Source of the DNA: a virus
Length of the DNA stretch: 64,000 nt
IMG/VR virus record: IMGVR_UViG_3300006990_004842
Coordinates: 34,635-98,634 of that record
Strand: one strand, 5' to 3'
Shown: positions 7,648-16,579 of the stretch, one piece after another
Layout: every line of letters begins with the position of its first letter
Numbering within the stretch: the first letter of the stretch is position 1
Notes under the pieces: generated by a model
Database searches by the model: none
Seen by the model: only the letters and a program-made list of their open reading frames with translations
What the model was told of the DNA's origin: nothing
Made by a program: the position numbers and the translations under genes

Positions 7648-8016
7648 TTTGTATTCTAAACCGTACGCCTCAACTTCACGTTGATCTCTGCCTTTGTGGC
7701 TTTTCCTAGATTCAAAAGTACACCCTTCTATAAGTTGTTTTGCATGAACTAATTCATGTGCAAAGGTCACAACAACTTCATCAAAGTCATACCTTTCGTA
7801 TTCATAACCTATGTTGGTGCCTCTTGCTAATTCTATAATAATAGATTCGTTGTCTCCTAAACAATAACCCATAGCACCATCCAGATGTTTTTCAGATCTT
7901 ATTTCTATATCAACGTCGTGATCGATGTCTTTACACAGATGATTTAGAACATCTTGACCAAACTGTTCTAGTTGACGCTTCTGCTGGAGTTGTCCTGTAA
8001 AGAAAAAGTGAATCAT
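7618..8016 (-). CDS. putative zinc metallopeptidase (HExxH)
   Basis: The 132-residue protein contains VTFAHELVHAKQL: His87, Glu88 and His91 make the zincin active site. The protein is small, of the minimal type found in phages, with an acidic region before the motif. A third metal ligand cannot be fixed; Glu in REVEAYGLEYK near the C-terminus is a candidate. The target is unknown. The start overlaps the PP-loop gene stop (ATGA), so it is coupled to it. There is no export signal. Confidence 0.65.
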   Translation of the reverse strand: MIHFFFTGQLQQKRQLEQFGQDVLNHLCKDIDHDVDIEIRSEKHLDGAMGYCLGDNESIIIELARGTNIGYEYERYDFDEVVVTFAHELVHAKQLIEGCTFESRKSHKGRDQREVEAYGLEYKLVRRYWNPN

Positions 8017-9077
8017 ATGTCTGTACCAATCCTATTAGAATTTTGTATATCCTTATCTTTGACATAGTCATTAAAAATTTCAAGCAAAGGTTCAAAGTTG
8101 TGAAACTTTGGAGCAAGTTGATACTGTCTTTTATTATACCAATCAGTTAGTTCATTGTACTTAACCAATGGTTTTCTGTACAGGGTATTAAAATAATCTA
8201 AATTGCCAGATTGTTTCATATAGTGTATACGAAGTAATTCAAAACCTGTTTCTTTTCTAAATGGTACTTTGTATTCTGCCCAATCAAATGCTTTGTAATA
8301 TTTTATTTTGTAATCATACTGATCATATCTAAACATTTTATCATTGAGCATGTAAGGCATTTCATGATATTGTTTGATTACACGCATATTATTATAGTAT
8401 GCAAGATATAAAATTTCACTACTCATATAGAAAGGGTCAACAATCAAATCTATATTATTTTTATTTGCAAAATTTAACCATGGCACATATCTTCTTTTAT
8501 AAAGATCTTTATCCTGCTCGATCCTCATATCAGTAGATACTGGATTTGGTTTATAACCTGGAGGATAACATTTGCCATCAAAGTAACCTATGTGTTGAGC
8601 CTCGCCACCTATTACAAATGTACTGTCATCTAAATTGTCTAATATGCATTTAGCCTGTGTTGCAATTTGAGGACTGTTAAAATAATATTCCTTAGCAAAA
8701 TCTAACACATGATTGTCTTCTATGAAATCACGCAAATCAAAATCAACGTATGTGTGGTCAGCACCCATATGGTCTGCAAATATTTTACTAGATACTACAT
8801 CGCCTGGGTTGACCACACTGTCGTCCCACATAAATCTAAAGGTTATACATTTTACATTATTACAGTACCTATTAAACACATTAAAAGCAAACTGGCTGTC
8901 TATGCCGCCACTTAGTAACAATGTAATGGGTTTATCTTTGTAAGGTTCTAATGCTTTTTTGAAATGATGTTGTATGTCATAATTGGTTGGCTCTTGTATA
9001 TAGACGTTGGATACTCCTTCAGAAAAATCAAAAGAAAATGATTTAGAGTCACCAAAAGATAGAGCGTTTGTTGCCAT
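8013..9077 (-). CDS. PP-loop ATP pyrophosphatase (asparagine synthetase-like)
   Basis: The 354-residue protein carries the PP-loop SGGIDS at residues 56-61, the site that adenylates a substrate in asparagine synthetases and related amidotransferases. There is no N-terminal glutaminase domain, so ammonia or sulfur must come from elsewhere. The rest does not match a tRNA-modification enzyme I know. Possible roles are amidation of a sugar, protein or base. An AATAAATA late box ends 6 nt before the ATG, suggesting a leaderless late transcript. It is divergent from the subtilase gene. Confidence 0.65.
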   Translation of the reverse strand: MATNALSFGDSKSFSFDFSEGVSNVYIQEPTNYDIQHHFKKALEPYKDKPITLLLSGGIDSQFAFNVFNRYCNNVKCITFRFMWDDSVVNPGDVVSSKIFADHMGADHTYVDFDLRDFIEDNHVLDFAKEYYFNSPQIATQAKCILDNLDDSTFVIGGEAQHIGYFDGKCYPPGYKPNPVSTDMRIEQDKDLYKRRYVPWLNFANKNNIDLIVDPFYMSSEILYLAYYNNMRVIKQYHEMPYMLNDKMFRYDQYDYKIKYYKAFDWAEYKVPFRKETGFELLRIHYMKQSGNLDYFNTLYRKPLVKYNELTDWYNKRQYQLAPKFHNFEPLLEIFNDYVKDKDIQNSNRIGTDI

Positions 9078-9083
9078 ACAATG

Positions 9084-9091
9084 TATTTATT
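9084..9091 (-). promoter_or_regulatory. late promoter AATAAATA
   Basis: Late box on the minus strand, 6 nt from the ATG at 9077. It lies 12 bases from a late box on the other strand, forming a divergent pair. Confidence 0.5.
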
Positions 9092-9103
9092 CTAGTAAAA
9101 TAT

Positions 9104-9111
9104 GATAAATA
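9104..9111 (+). promoter_or_regulatory. late promoter GATAAATA for the subtilase gene
   Basis: Late box on the plus strand, 47 nt before the ATG at 9159; the leader contains a CTGGAG ribosome site. Confidence 0.75.
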
Positions 9112-9158
9112 CTTATTAGAAATATCCATACATTTAGGACATTACTGGAGCAAATAAA

Positions 9159-10733
9159 ATGGCAAAATATTTAATATCGTTAGATAGTGAAGTATATGCT
9201 GATAATGCGGCTGGTGCTACAGCCATTACTGATACGGGTGCATCAATTTACACTACGTTTAACTTACCGTTAACGTATGAAATTGAAGCAACGCCAGAGC
9301 AAATGAACGACATCAGTAATATTACATTACAAGAATATTCAACACTTTCAACGCAAATTATACCTCAAGGTGCAACATTTAGTTTAGCACACTTGAATTA
9401 CACTCAAGATCCGCAAGGAAACATTACGTATCAAAACGTACAAAATGGTGCAGGAGTAGATGTATTCTTGATTGATACAGGAATCAACCCATCTCACCAA
9501 GAATTTACAACTGCAAACATTTCCAACTTGTGGTCAAATTTTTCAGATGATAGCGAAATAGATGATTACCTCGATGTTGTTGGGCATGGAACAGCAGTTG
9601 GAAGTTTAATTGCAGGTGGTAACATTGGCGCGGCTCCAGGCGCACAAATTCACAATGTTAAACTGTTTAATGCAGTTGACGGTAATGTCACTATAGGTCA
9701 AATTGTAAACAGTCTAGATGCTGTATATAACTATCACCAAAGCAATGATAACACAAAACCTAAAATTGTTTGTACACCATGGGTAATCAGCCAAAACAGT
9801 TTTGTTGATGCAAAGATTCAACAGATGAATCAGAACAACATGATTGTTGTTGCATCAGCCGGTAACAATGGACAAGACGTAAACATGTATTCACCAGCAG
9901 GAAATGATTTTGCAATCACTGTAGGTGCATTTAACAGCAGTAATGAAGTAACAACATTTACTAATGGTCCTACAACAGACGGTAGTAGTGGTTTTGTAAA
10001 CTATGGTTCGGCACTAGATTGTTTTGCACTAGCAGTAGATATTAGTGTTGCTGATAGCAGTAATGTTGCAAACTATAATACGTCAACAGGAACAAGTTTA
10101 GCGGCAGGTATTGCGGCAGGTGCTCTTGCAGGTTATGCTCAACGTGATACTGATCTAAGTGCTCCAGAACTTAAAGAAAGATTCTTAGCAGAAGGTCACA
10201 TGTGGGGAGTCAACGACTTAACATATGATAATGCCAATGTTAACTATAGCACAGTTTACAAATCAATGGTAACAACCATAAGTAATCAAACACCAGTTTT
10301 GTTTGCAGAACAATCAGGTAGAATTAAAAACGTACAACATGGTACAACTACAACTTTTGATTTAGGCAAAGTTGCCAACTCTGCAGAAATTGCAGTACTA
10401 GACTTTGCTCCTTTACCACCGTGGATCAGTTTAGATGTAAACACAGGTATTGTGACAATTGATGGCACTCATGCAGACTGTAGTGCAGATTTAGCACCAG
10501 GTGTATATATCTTTGCTGTCAAAGGCACAGTGTCACCTACAGCAGATTCTGCAGACAATGTTATTGTTGTTGAAGAATACAGTGTTGGTTTATATACAAC
10601 AAATGAATCAGAAGTGGATGGCAGTGGTGACGGTGCAATCAGTTCATACTACTATGATAATAGTAATAACGAATATGATGAAGTTGTAAACTATCAAGTT
10701 GCTCCTTCAAGTACACCATCATTTAAGCACTAA
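9159..10733 (+). CDS. subtilisin-like serine protease (peptidase S8), probable virion protein
   Basis: The 524-residue protein has the S8 catalytic set: Asp106 in LIDTGI, His143 in GHGTAV, the oxyanion Asn in SAGNNG near 236, and Ser313 in GTSLAAG. The N-terminal 100 residues could be a propeptide or a virion-anchoring domain; no signal peptide is seen. Residues 380-470 resemble a beta-sandwich domain found in surface proteins, and the end is Asp/Asn/Tyr-rich. A late promoter and the lack of export suggest a structural or packaged protease acting during assembly or entry. Processing of phage fibres or host surface proteins is inference. Confidence 0.82.
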   Translation: MAKYLISLDSEVYADNAAGATAITDTGASIYTTFNLPLTYEIEATPEQMNDISNITLQEYSTLSTQIIPQGATFSLAHLNYTQDPQGNITYQNVQNGAGVDVFLIDTGINPSHQEFTTANISNLWSNFSDDSEIDDYLDVVGHGTAVGSLIAGGNIGAAPGAQIHNVKLFNAVDGNVTIGQIVNSLDAVYNYHQSNDNTKPKIVCTPWVISQNSFVDAKIQQMNQNNMIVVASAGNNGQDVNMYSPAGNDFAITVGAFNSSNEVTTFTNGPTTDGSSGFVNYGSALDCFALAVDISVADSSNVANYNTSTGTSLAAGIAAGALAGYAQRDTDLSAPELKERFLAEGHMWGVNDLTYDNANVNYSTVYKSMVTTISNQTPVLFAEQSGRIKNVQHGTTTTFDLGKVANSAEIAVLDFAPLPPWISLDVNTGIVTIDGTHADCSADLAPGVYIFAVKGTVSPTADSADNVIVVEEYSVGLYTTNESEVDGSGDGAISSYYYDNSNNEYDEVVNYQVAPSSTPSFKH

Positions 10734-10763
10734 AAATTATATCAAGAATTTTTTAATTCTTTG

Positions 10764-10808
10764 AAACCTCATTATAAATACTAGCAACAGTAAATTATAA
10801 TGAGGTTT
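10764..10808 (+). terminator. terminator hairpin that also holds a late promoter and the next ribosome site
   Basis: A perfect 14-bp inverted repeat (10764-10777 with 10795-10808, loop 17 nt) followed by T residues ends the subtilase transcript. The 5' arm contains the late box TATAAATA (10773-10780) and the 3' arm contains TGAGG, the ribosome site for the ATG at 10813. Read-through RNA would hide that site; late RNA lacks the 5' arm and would expose it. Confidence 0.75.
10773..10780 (+). promoter_or_regulatory. late promoter TATAAATA
   Basis: Exact T4-type late box inside the 5' arm of the hairpin, 32 nt before the ATG at 10813. Confidence 0.75.
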
Positions 10809-10812
10809 TTTT

Positions 10813-11841
10813 ATGGAACTTGACTTAACAACAAAGAACAATGTTTTTAATGCAGTTGGCTCTCAGGGGCAATGGTTTCAACACAGATGGGGTAAACGTT
10901 CTTACCCAAACTTAGAGCTCGACTTTGACGACGTAAAGAAAATTGTTTCTAAACTTGGCAAAGATGAATCTGTATATGCAAAATCAGTATACGGTGATTC
11001 CATGCAATGGGAAAACATTGCCGATTTAGCAAAGTTGTTAGGCGAAAAACTTATTATCACAACATACGGTATGGCTGGCGAAGACCAAATAGAAGCCATT
11101 AATAAAACTGGTGCATTTGTGCATGTCATGTTAGATGGCATAGATGATTTATGTGGTAAAGTTTTTCTTAGAGCAAAATGGTCTAAGATAGATAAATTTA
11201 TCGAAACATGCAATAACAGACTAATTGAGTTTTATGTGTATGAGCATAACAAACATCAAATTCCAGATCTTATTAAGTACTGTCATAACAAAGACATTTT
11301 CCTAAAACTATCACCTGGCACAGCAAAAGATGCAGTTGGTAGTGCAATCATTGATCAAATGGGAGAGTGGCTATATGATGTTATGCCAGAGGCAGTAAAC
11401 ACAGACTTTAAGGGGCCTGGATATTGGACTGACGAACTTGAAGATTATGAAAATATCAAACCTATTGAACTTCAACGTAACACAGAAAATCACACATCAT
11501 TAAGAACTTTTATGACCAGTCCTGAAGGACGAAGTGTGCTAGAAAAGCCACTGGTATCATCATTCATTCCCAACGAAGATTATTTTGATGACTTTGCTGA
11601 TGAGTACAAAGAAGAAACATCAGATAATTGCTATATTGCAGTGTCTGGTCATGTGTTTAAGAACCATGAAGAATACACAATGTTTTCTCAAATGCTCTCA
11701 CCTGATTGGGACGTATCTACCGAAACTTGTAAAACAGATGCAGTAACACATAATTTATTTGCACAAAAAGTTTTATGGTACGCCAAAAGATTCGATGAAG
11801 AATACATCAACGAAATCGAAATAGATAAAGTCTTTTCTTAA
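10813..11841 (+). CDS. conserved phage protein, distantly radical SAM-like
   Basis: The 342-residue protein is not one I can name. The stretch LLGEKLIITTYGMAGEDQ and the following YCHNKDIFLKLSPGTAKD have the look of the alternating strands and helices of radical SAM TIM barrels, but the CxxxCxxC cluster motif is missing. It may be a degenerate relative, or another barrel protein. Its expression is set up by a late promoter inside a terminator hairpin. The stop overlaps the convergent PAAR gene by 4 bases. Confidence 0.6.
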   Translation: MELDLTTKNNVFNAVGSQGQWFQHRWGKRSYPNLELDFDDVKKIVSKLGKDESVYAKSVYGDSMQWENIADLAKLLGEKLIITTYGMAGEDQIEAINKTGAFVHVMLDGIDDLCGKVFLRAKWSKIDKFIETCNNRLIEFYVYEHNKHQIPDLIKYCHNKDIFLKLSPGTAKDAVGSAIIDQMGEWLYDVMPEAVNTDFKGPGYWTDELEDYENIKPIELQRNTENHTSLRTFMTSPEGRSVLEKPLVSSFIPNEDYFDDFADEYKEETSDNCYIAVSGHVFKNHEEYTMFSQMLSPDWDVSTETCKTDAVTHNLFAQKVLWYAKRFDEEYINEIEIDKVFS

Positions 11842-12125
11842 ACTAACCCAACGTATGTATTAGGAGACCCTGTTGATACAGGGTGTCCACACGTGGCTAA
11901 TGCGCCGATATGTGCAGGTGGTAATCCAGAACACCTAACTCTTGGAGCACCTTGTGCAATAAATGAAACTGTGTGAGGAGGTTCGCCGTGGGCTGATATT
12001 GCATCACCCAAAAGGCTTACAGGAATACCATTTACATTAACTCCAAAAGGAGGTATAGCACCAGGGCCAACAATGACTCCTAGTGTAACTAAATCTCCTA
12101 TTTTTGAAATTGGTACGCCTGGCAT
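11838..12125 (-). CDS. PAAR-domain spike tip protein
   Basis: The 95-residue protein begins MPGVPISKIGDLVTLG and has the glycine-proline-rich PAAR pattern with SAHGEPPHTVSF and LATCGHPVSTGSPN. PAAR proteins cap the central spike of contractile tails (T4 gp5.4 role) with a metal-bound point made of His and Cys. I start at 12125 since the family starts just at this Met; a longer frame to 12185 would overlap the upstream gene. GATAAATA ends 5 nt before this ATG, so the mRNA is probably leaderless. Confidence 0.85.
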   Translation of the reverse strand: MPGVPISKIGDLVTLGVIVGPGAIPPFGVNVNGIPVSLLGDAISAHGEPPHTVSFIAQGAPRVRCSGLPPAHIGALATCGHPVSTGSPNTYVGLV

Positions 12126-12129
12126 GCAA

Positions 12130-12453
12130 TTATTTATCTTCAGTAGAATCGGAGCCTTGCAACTCCATCTTAACTTCTTGATCAATCATGTCTTTATAAT
12201 CATTTGCAGTAAGTTCTAAACTCTCTGCCAGTGTAAATATTTCTCTTGTACTTAATATAAGTTCTTGAGATGGTGAGGTTAGTAAGAAAGGTAGTAAGAC
12301 AACATCTTCTTGATTAACATAAACTACTTTAGGTCTATCAACAGTGAGATACTTTTTATCTTCATCAACACCATTTAGTTTACATATAATCTCTTGTCCG
12401 TTGTTAGTACGAATAGTAACAACTTTACCTATTAGGTCAACAACGTTGTACAT
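12130..12453 (-). CDS. conserved phage protein with an Sm-like N-terminus
   Basis: The 107-residue protein begins MYNVVDLIGKVVTIRTNNGQ, a pattern like the small beta-barrel of Sm/Lsm proteins (GKxVxIxxxxG, then LNGVDEDKKYLTVDRP). The C-terminal half is acidic and helical. Function is unknown; RNA binding or a baseplate role are both guesses. It overlaps the glutaredoxin stop by one base (TAATG). Its final codons GAT-AAA-TAA contain the late promoter for the PAAR gene. Confidence 0.55.
   Translation of the reverse strand: MYNVVDLIGKVVTIRTNNGQEIICKLNGVDEDKKYLTVDRPKVVYVNQEDVVLLPFLLTSPSQELILSTREIFTLAESLELTANDYKDMIDQEVKMELQGSDSTEDK
12131..12138 (-). promoter_or_regulatory. late promoter GATAAATA for the PAAR gene
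   Basis: The box is formed by the last two codons and stop of the upstream gene and lies 5 nt from the PAAR start codon. Confidence 0.7.
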
Positions 12454-12695
12454 TAGATATCACCTAATTTGCTAGTATCCAGTAATGCTTTGAACTCAGT
12501 GTAGCCGCCAATCTTTTCACCGTCAACAATAATTTGCGGAAAAGTTCTTGCTCCTGGAAATGTTTCCATTAGTGTTTCTCTGTCAAAGTCCTCGTCTAAC
12601 ATTTTGTATGTTAGTTCGTGTCCTTCTCTTTCTGCTAATGCTTTTGCCTGTACGCAAAAAGGACATTGCGGTTTGCTGTATATTTCTACTATCAT
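12453..12695 (-). CDS. nrdC: glutaredoxin
   Basis: An 80-residue thioredoxin-fold protein with the redox motif CPFC at residues 11-14, TFPQIIVDG (cis-Pro loop) and GGYTEFKALL (glutathione-binding end). It reduces the phage ribonucleotide reductase after each turn, as T4 NrdC does. It is placed directly behind nrdB with overlapping stop and start (TAATG), so the three nrd genes are one operon. Confidence 0.9.
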   Translation of the reverse strand: MIVEIYSKPQCPFCVQAKALAEREGHELTYKMLDEDFDRETLMETFPGARTFPQIIVDGEKIGGYTEFKALLDTSKLGDI

Positions 12696-13777
12696 TATAA
12701 ACTTAATCCCTTAAATGTGTCTTCAGTTACATCTTGTTTAGTGCCACCAATAACATAACTGCTGATCTCTGTCTCTTGTGGTGCAACTTGTACTTCGCCA
12801 CCGCTTATCCATTTTTGTGTCCACGGTAACGGATTACTTGCACTAACACTATATGGTGCAGTTAATCCAACTGCTCTCATACGTTTTGCACCAATCCATT
12901 CTACATAGTCTTTGAGAAGTTGTGCATTTAGTCCAATCATGGAACCATCTTTGAACAAATACTCTGCCCAATCTTTTTCTTCTCTGATTGCACTCATAAA
13001 CATTTCAATACACTCGTTCTCACATTCTGCTTTAATTTTTGCAAAGTCTTTATCGTCTTGTGGCAAAAACTTCAGCATCTGTTGAGTACTAGCCAAATGT
13101 ACATTTTCGTCTCTGGCTATCAATTTAATTATCTTGGCATTACCTTCCATTTTCTTTAATTCGGCAAACGCCCAACTACAAGCAAATGACACATAAAAGC
13201 GAACACCTTCTAAAATGTTTACTGCCATTAGTGCTAACCATAATGCCTTTTTATGTTCATAACTACCAAACTCTTTGTCCTCAACATCATTCATATCCAT
13301 GAGGTTATCATAATACTTGCTGATGCTATCACTACATTTTACAATTTCTTTGATGTCTAGTAATTCATCAAACACTTTACTTGGATCAGAATAAATGTTT
13401 CTAATAATATGAGTGTAACTTCTGCTGTGAATAGTTTCTGAGAATGCCCATGTTTCTATCCATGTTTCTAGTTCAGGTAAACTCACAATAGGCAATAGTG
13501 CTAAATTAGGAGAACGTCCTTGTACACTATCTAGCAATATCTGTCTTTTGAGATTGCTTGTAAAAATATGTTGTTCATGTTCAGTGAGATCTTTGAAATC
13601 TTTACTATCTCTACTAATATCAACTTCTTCAGGTCGCCAAAAGAAACCCAACTGTTTGTCAGTTAATTTATCAAACTGTCTATACTTTAATGTGTCGTAC
13701 CGTTGAATATTTACACCACCATCAAAGAACATTTTGTTTTTAGTGTGGTCTGTTTTTTTAGCATTAAATACTGTCAT
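12695..13777 (-). CDS. nrdB: ribonucleotide reductase class Ia, small subunit NrdB
   Basis: The 360-residue protein supplies the di-iron tyrosyl radical. Metal ligands are visible in TSNLKRQILLDSVQGRSP, FSETIHSRSYTHI (with the radical Tyr in SYTHI) and ARDENVHLAST. It works with NrdA to make dNDPs for phage DNA synthesis. I start at the ATG at 13777, two bases after the nrdA stop; the longer frame to 13801 would run into nrdA. No clear ribosome site, so coupling to nrdA is likely. Confidence 0.95.
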   Translation of the reverse strand: MTVFNAKKTDHTKNKMFFDGGVNIQRYDTLKYRQFDKLTDKQLGFFWRPEEVDISRDSKDFKDLTEHEQHIFTSNLKRQILLDSVQGRSPNLALLPIVSLPELETWIETWAFSETIHSRSYTHIIRNIYSDPSKVFDELLDIKEIVKCSDSISKYYDNLMDMNDVEDKEFGSYEHKKALWLALMAVNILEGVRFYVSFACSWAFAELKKMEGNAKIIKLIARDENVHLASTQQMLKFLPQDDKDFAKIKAECENECIEMFMSAIREEKDWAEYLFKDGSMIGLNAQLLKDYVEWIGAKRMRAVGLTAPYSVSASNPLPWTQKWISGGEVQVAPQETEISSYVIGGTKQDVTEDTFKGLSL

Positions 13778-13779
13778 AG

Positions 13780-16080
13780 TTAAATTTTGCAACTGTCGCA
13801 ATCCTCATCATCTGTGATAGTTTGTGACAAAGGAGTTTCTGATTCATTAGATTCAATATCTAACTCACCTTGTCCATCAAACGTGTTATTGTAATATAAT
13901 TGTTTGCCACCATATTTGTAAAACATGATGATATGTTGTAACAAAACACTCATTGGAATCTTTTCATCTTCGTAGTGTTCTGGATTGTATGAAGTATTTA
14001 CCGAAATACCTTGATCTATGTACTTTTGTAATACAGCACAAATTTTCAAATAACCTTCTGGGCTCTTTTGATCCCATAATAAATCATACTTGTTTTTTAA
14101 TTTAGCATACTGCGGCACTACCTGTTTGAGTACTCCATGTTTGCTTTGTTTAACACTTACAAAACTACGTGGTGGCTCAATGCCGTTTGTGCTGTTACTA
14201 ATTTGTGCAGATGTTTCTGCAGGCATAAGTGCCATTAATGTACTGTTTCTAATACCAGTTTCTTTTAATTGCTTACGTAATCCTTTCCAATCCATACGCT
14301 CTTTGTGTTTAACAAGTTCGTCAATGTCTTTCTTGTATGTTTGATTAGGAGTAATACCCTGTCCATATTTTGTTTCGTGATTACCAGGTATACAGCCTTT
14401 TTCAAGTGCTAGATCTGCACTGGCTTTGATCAAGTAATAACTCCATGCTTCTGCCCATTCATCAACAAGTTCCAAGTTAGGATCTTGATAGTTTGTATCA
14501 TTTTTAGCCAACCAAAATGCAAAGTTAATAATGCCAATACCTAAAGGTCTGCGTTTCTCAGTTGCTAACTGTGCCGCAATAACCGGGTACTTCTGGTAGT
14601 CTAGCAGTGCGTCTAAGCCTCTTACAGCAAGTTCGCAAGGCTTCTGGAAGTCTTGTGTTGCTTTAATCCTACCCCAGTTAATTGCACTTAAAGTACACAA
14701 TGCAATTTCACCATCTTCGTCGTTTGCACTCATTAATGGCTTCGTTGGTAGATTGATTTCACAACAAAGGTTGCTCATTCTAACAGGTGCTTGTTCTTCT
14801 ACAAAACTACTATGTGTGTTAGCATGATCAACATTCATCAAGTATATTCTACCTGTGTCTTTACGTTCTGTTACAAACGCAGAAAACAAATCAATTGCTT
14901 TGATAGACTTCTTTTTAATACGTGTATTACGTTCTGCTGTTTCGTATAACTCTTTGAACCTGTCCTGATCTGCGTAGAATGCATCATATAATCCCGGCAC
15001 ATCATGCGGAGAAAACAATGTAATATCACCGTTACCTAATAATCTTTCATACATTAACTTGTTAAATTGCACACCATAATCCATGTGCCTTACACGATTT
15101 TCTTCTGTGCCTTTGTTGTTCTTTAACACCAGCATGTCTTCAATTTCTAAGTGCCAAATAGGATAGTATAGTGTAGCGGCTCCGCCTCTTACACCACCTT
15201 GGCTACATGACTTAACTGCTGATTGAAATAATTTATAGAAGGGGATAACGCCTGTGTGAGTTGCATCTCCACTCCTGATAGGTGAACCAATTGCTCTAAT
15301 ACTTCCTGCACCAATACCAATACCTGCTTTTTGACTTACATACTTAACAATACTACTGGTAGTAGCATTAATACTATCAAGGCTATCGTCGCTCTCAATG
15401 AGAACGCACGAACTGAACTGACGTTGCGGAGTTCGTACACCAGCCATGACAGGAGTAGGAAGAGAGATATAGTGTAAACTAATTGCATCATAATACTCCT
15501 TGATCCATTGTAATCGAGTTTCTGCTGGATAATCTGCAAACAGTGTTGCTGATATCAGCATGTATGCAACTTGTGGTGTCTCAAATATCTCACCTGTTGC
15601 TCTATTTTGTACTAGATACTTGCCGCGGAATTGTTCCATAGCCGCATAAGTCAATTCTTCATCACGAGTGTGATCAATATATTCACTAAGCTCGTTGATT
15701 TCTTCTTTGCTAAACTTTTCTAATATTTCTGCATCATAAAATCCTCTGTCAATATTATCCTGAATAATATCGCATAAGCAAGGAGGATCAAAAGAAGTAT
15801 ATACTTGCTTTCGTAAATGATAGTTAATAAGCCTACCAGCAACAAACTGGTAGTTGGGTGTTTCTTCTGTGATTAGATCTGCGGCACTTTTAATCAGTGT
15901 TTCTTGAATATCCGAACTTGTAATGCCACTATAGAATTGAATGTGGCTTTTGATTTCTACTTCACTTGCACTGACACCGGTAATACCATCACATGCATGA
16001 AAGACAACTTTATGGAGTTTATCTAAATCTAAATCCTCTTTACGGCCGTCTCTCTTTGTAATCTGTATGTGTTTTGACAT
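13780..16080 (-). CDS. nrdA: ribonucleotide reductase class Ia, large subunit NrdA
   Basis: The 766-residue catalytic subunit has an N-terminal ATP-cone (residues 1-90, with KRDGRKEDLDLDKLH), the SSCVLIESDDSLDSI and GIGIGAGSIRAIG blocks, SQGGVRGGAATLYYPIW, and the C-terminal redox pair in DCDSCKI. The ATP cone suggests overall control by dATP. It starts at ATG 16080 behind AAAGGAA and a sigma70 promoter with about 50 nt of leader. With nrdB and the glutaredoxin gene it forms a complete early dNTP operon. Confidence 0.96.
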   Translation of the reverse strand: MSKHIQITKRDGRKEDLDLDKLHKVVFHACDGITGVSASEVEIKSHIQFYSGITSSDIQETLIKSAADLITEETPNYQFVAGRLINYHLRKQVYTSFDPPCLCDIIQDNIDRGFYDAEILEKFSKEEINELSEYIDHTRDEELTYAAMEQFRGKYLVQNRATGEIFETPQVAYMLISATLFADYPAETRLQWIKEYYDAISLHYISLPTPVMAGVRTPQRQFSSCVLIESDDSLDSINATTSSIVKYVSQKAGIGIGAGSIRAIGSPIRSGDATHTGVIPFYKLFQSAVKSCSQGGVRGGAATLYYPIWHLEIEDMLVLKNNKGTEENRVRHMDYGVQFNKLMYERLLGNGDITLFSPHDVPGLYDAFYADQDRFKELYETAERNTRIKKKSIKAIDLFSAFVTERKDTGRIYLMNVDHANTHSSFVEEQAPVRMSNLCCEINLPTKPLMSANDEDGEIALCTLSAINWGRIKATQDFQKPCELAVRGLDALLDYQKYPVIAAQLATEKRRPLGIGIINFAFWLAKNDTNYQDPNLELVDEWAEAWSYYLIKASADLALEKGCIPGNHETKYGQGITPNQTYKKDIDELVKHKERMDWKGLRKQLKETGIRNSTLMALMPAETSAQISNSTNGIEPPRSFVSVKQSKHGVLKQVVPQYAKLKNKYDLLWDQKSPEGYLKICAVLQKYIDQGISVNTSYNPEHYEDEKIPMSVLLQHIIMFYKYGGKQLYYNNTFDGQGELDIESNESETPLSQTITDDEDCDSCKI

Positions 16081-16115
16081 GTGTTTCCTTTATGGTGTGA
16101 ATGATTGCACAATAG

Positions 16116-16144
16116 TATTTTATACTACTATACTTATCTTGTCA
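16116..16144 (-). promoter_or_regulatory. sigma70 promoter for nrdA-nrdB-grx
   Basis: TTGACA (16139-16144), 17 nt, TAAAAT (16116-16121) on the minus strand, about 36 nt before nrdA. A TATAAA two bases further up is an alternative -10. Confidence 0.75.
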
Positions 16145-16150
16145 AGCATT

Positions 16151-16579
16151 TTAGTTATCTAGTGCTATATTATACTTGGAAAAAACGGTACAGTTATCGA
16201 GGGCATACTGGTCATCGACAAGTTGATCTGCAATAAAATTATAGCACTTGCCTTCGTGGAAAAATACTGCACCATCCACTCCGTTTATATGATTACTTAT
16301 GCCTCTGAAAATTAAATTTTCTTGATTAATGAAACCTAATTCTTTGAGAGTATGTGCAAGAATATAACTGATTCCGGACTGGCAAAAATAGCCTTCTGCT
16401 ACAATTTCAAACACATTAGGCCAGTCTTTACAATTATAGTAATCTAAGTATCTTGGAAGTATTTTGATTTGGGAAAAGGTCTCGAGTACGTCTTCAACAG
16501 TTCCATCACTGGGGAAATCATTTCTGTATTGGCGCCAAACTCTTAATCTATCCGAGCTCGAATGTGTGGGTAAAAACAT
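16151..16579 (-). CDS. conserved T4-like marine phage protein, unknown function
   Basis: The 142-residue protein starts MFLPTHSSSDRLRVWRQYRN and contains FCQSGISYILAHTLKELGF and ISNHINGVDGAVFFHEG. The pattern matches a protein I know as conserved in T4-like cyanophages, with no assigned role. Its ATG follows the stop of the tail-fibre-like gene directly, so it is probably translated with it and may be an assembly partner of that protein (inference). Confidence 0.65.
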   Translation of the reverse strand: MFLPTHSSSDRLRVWRQYRNDFPSDGTVEDVLETFSQIKILPRYLDYYNCKDWPNVFEIVAEGYFCQSGISYILAHTLKELGFINQENLIFRGISNHINGVDGAVFFHEGKCYNFIADQLVDDQYALDNCTVFSKYNIALDN

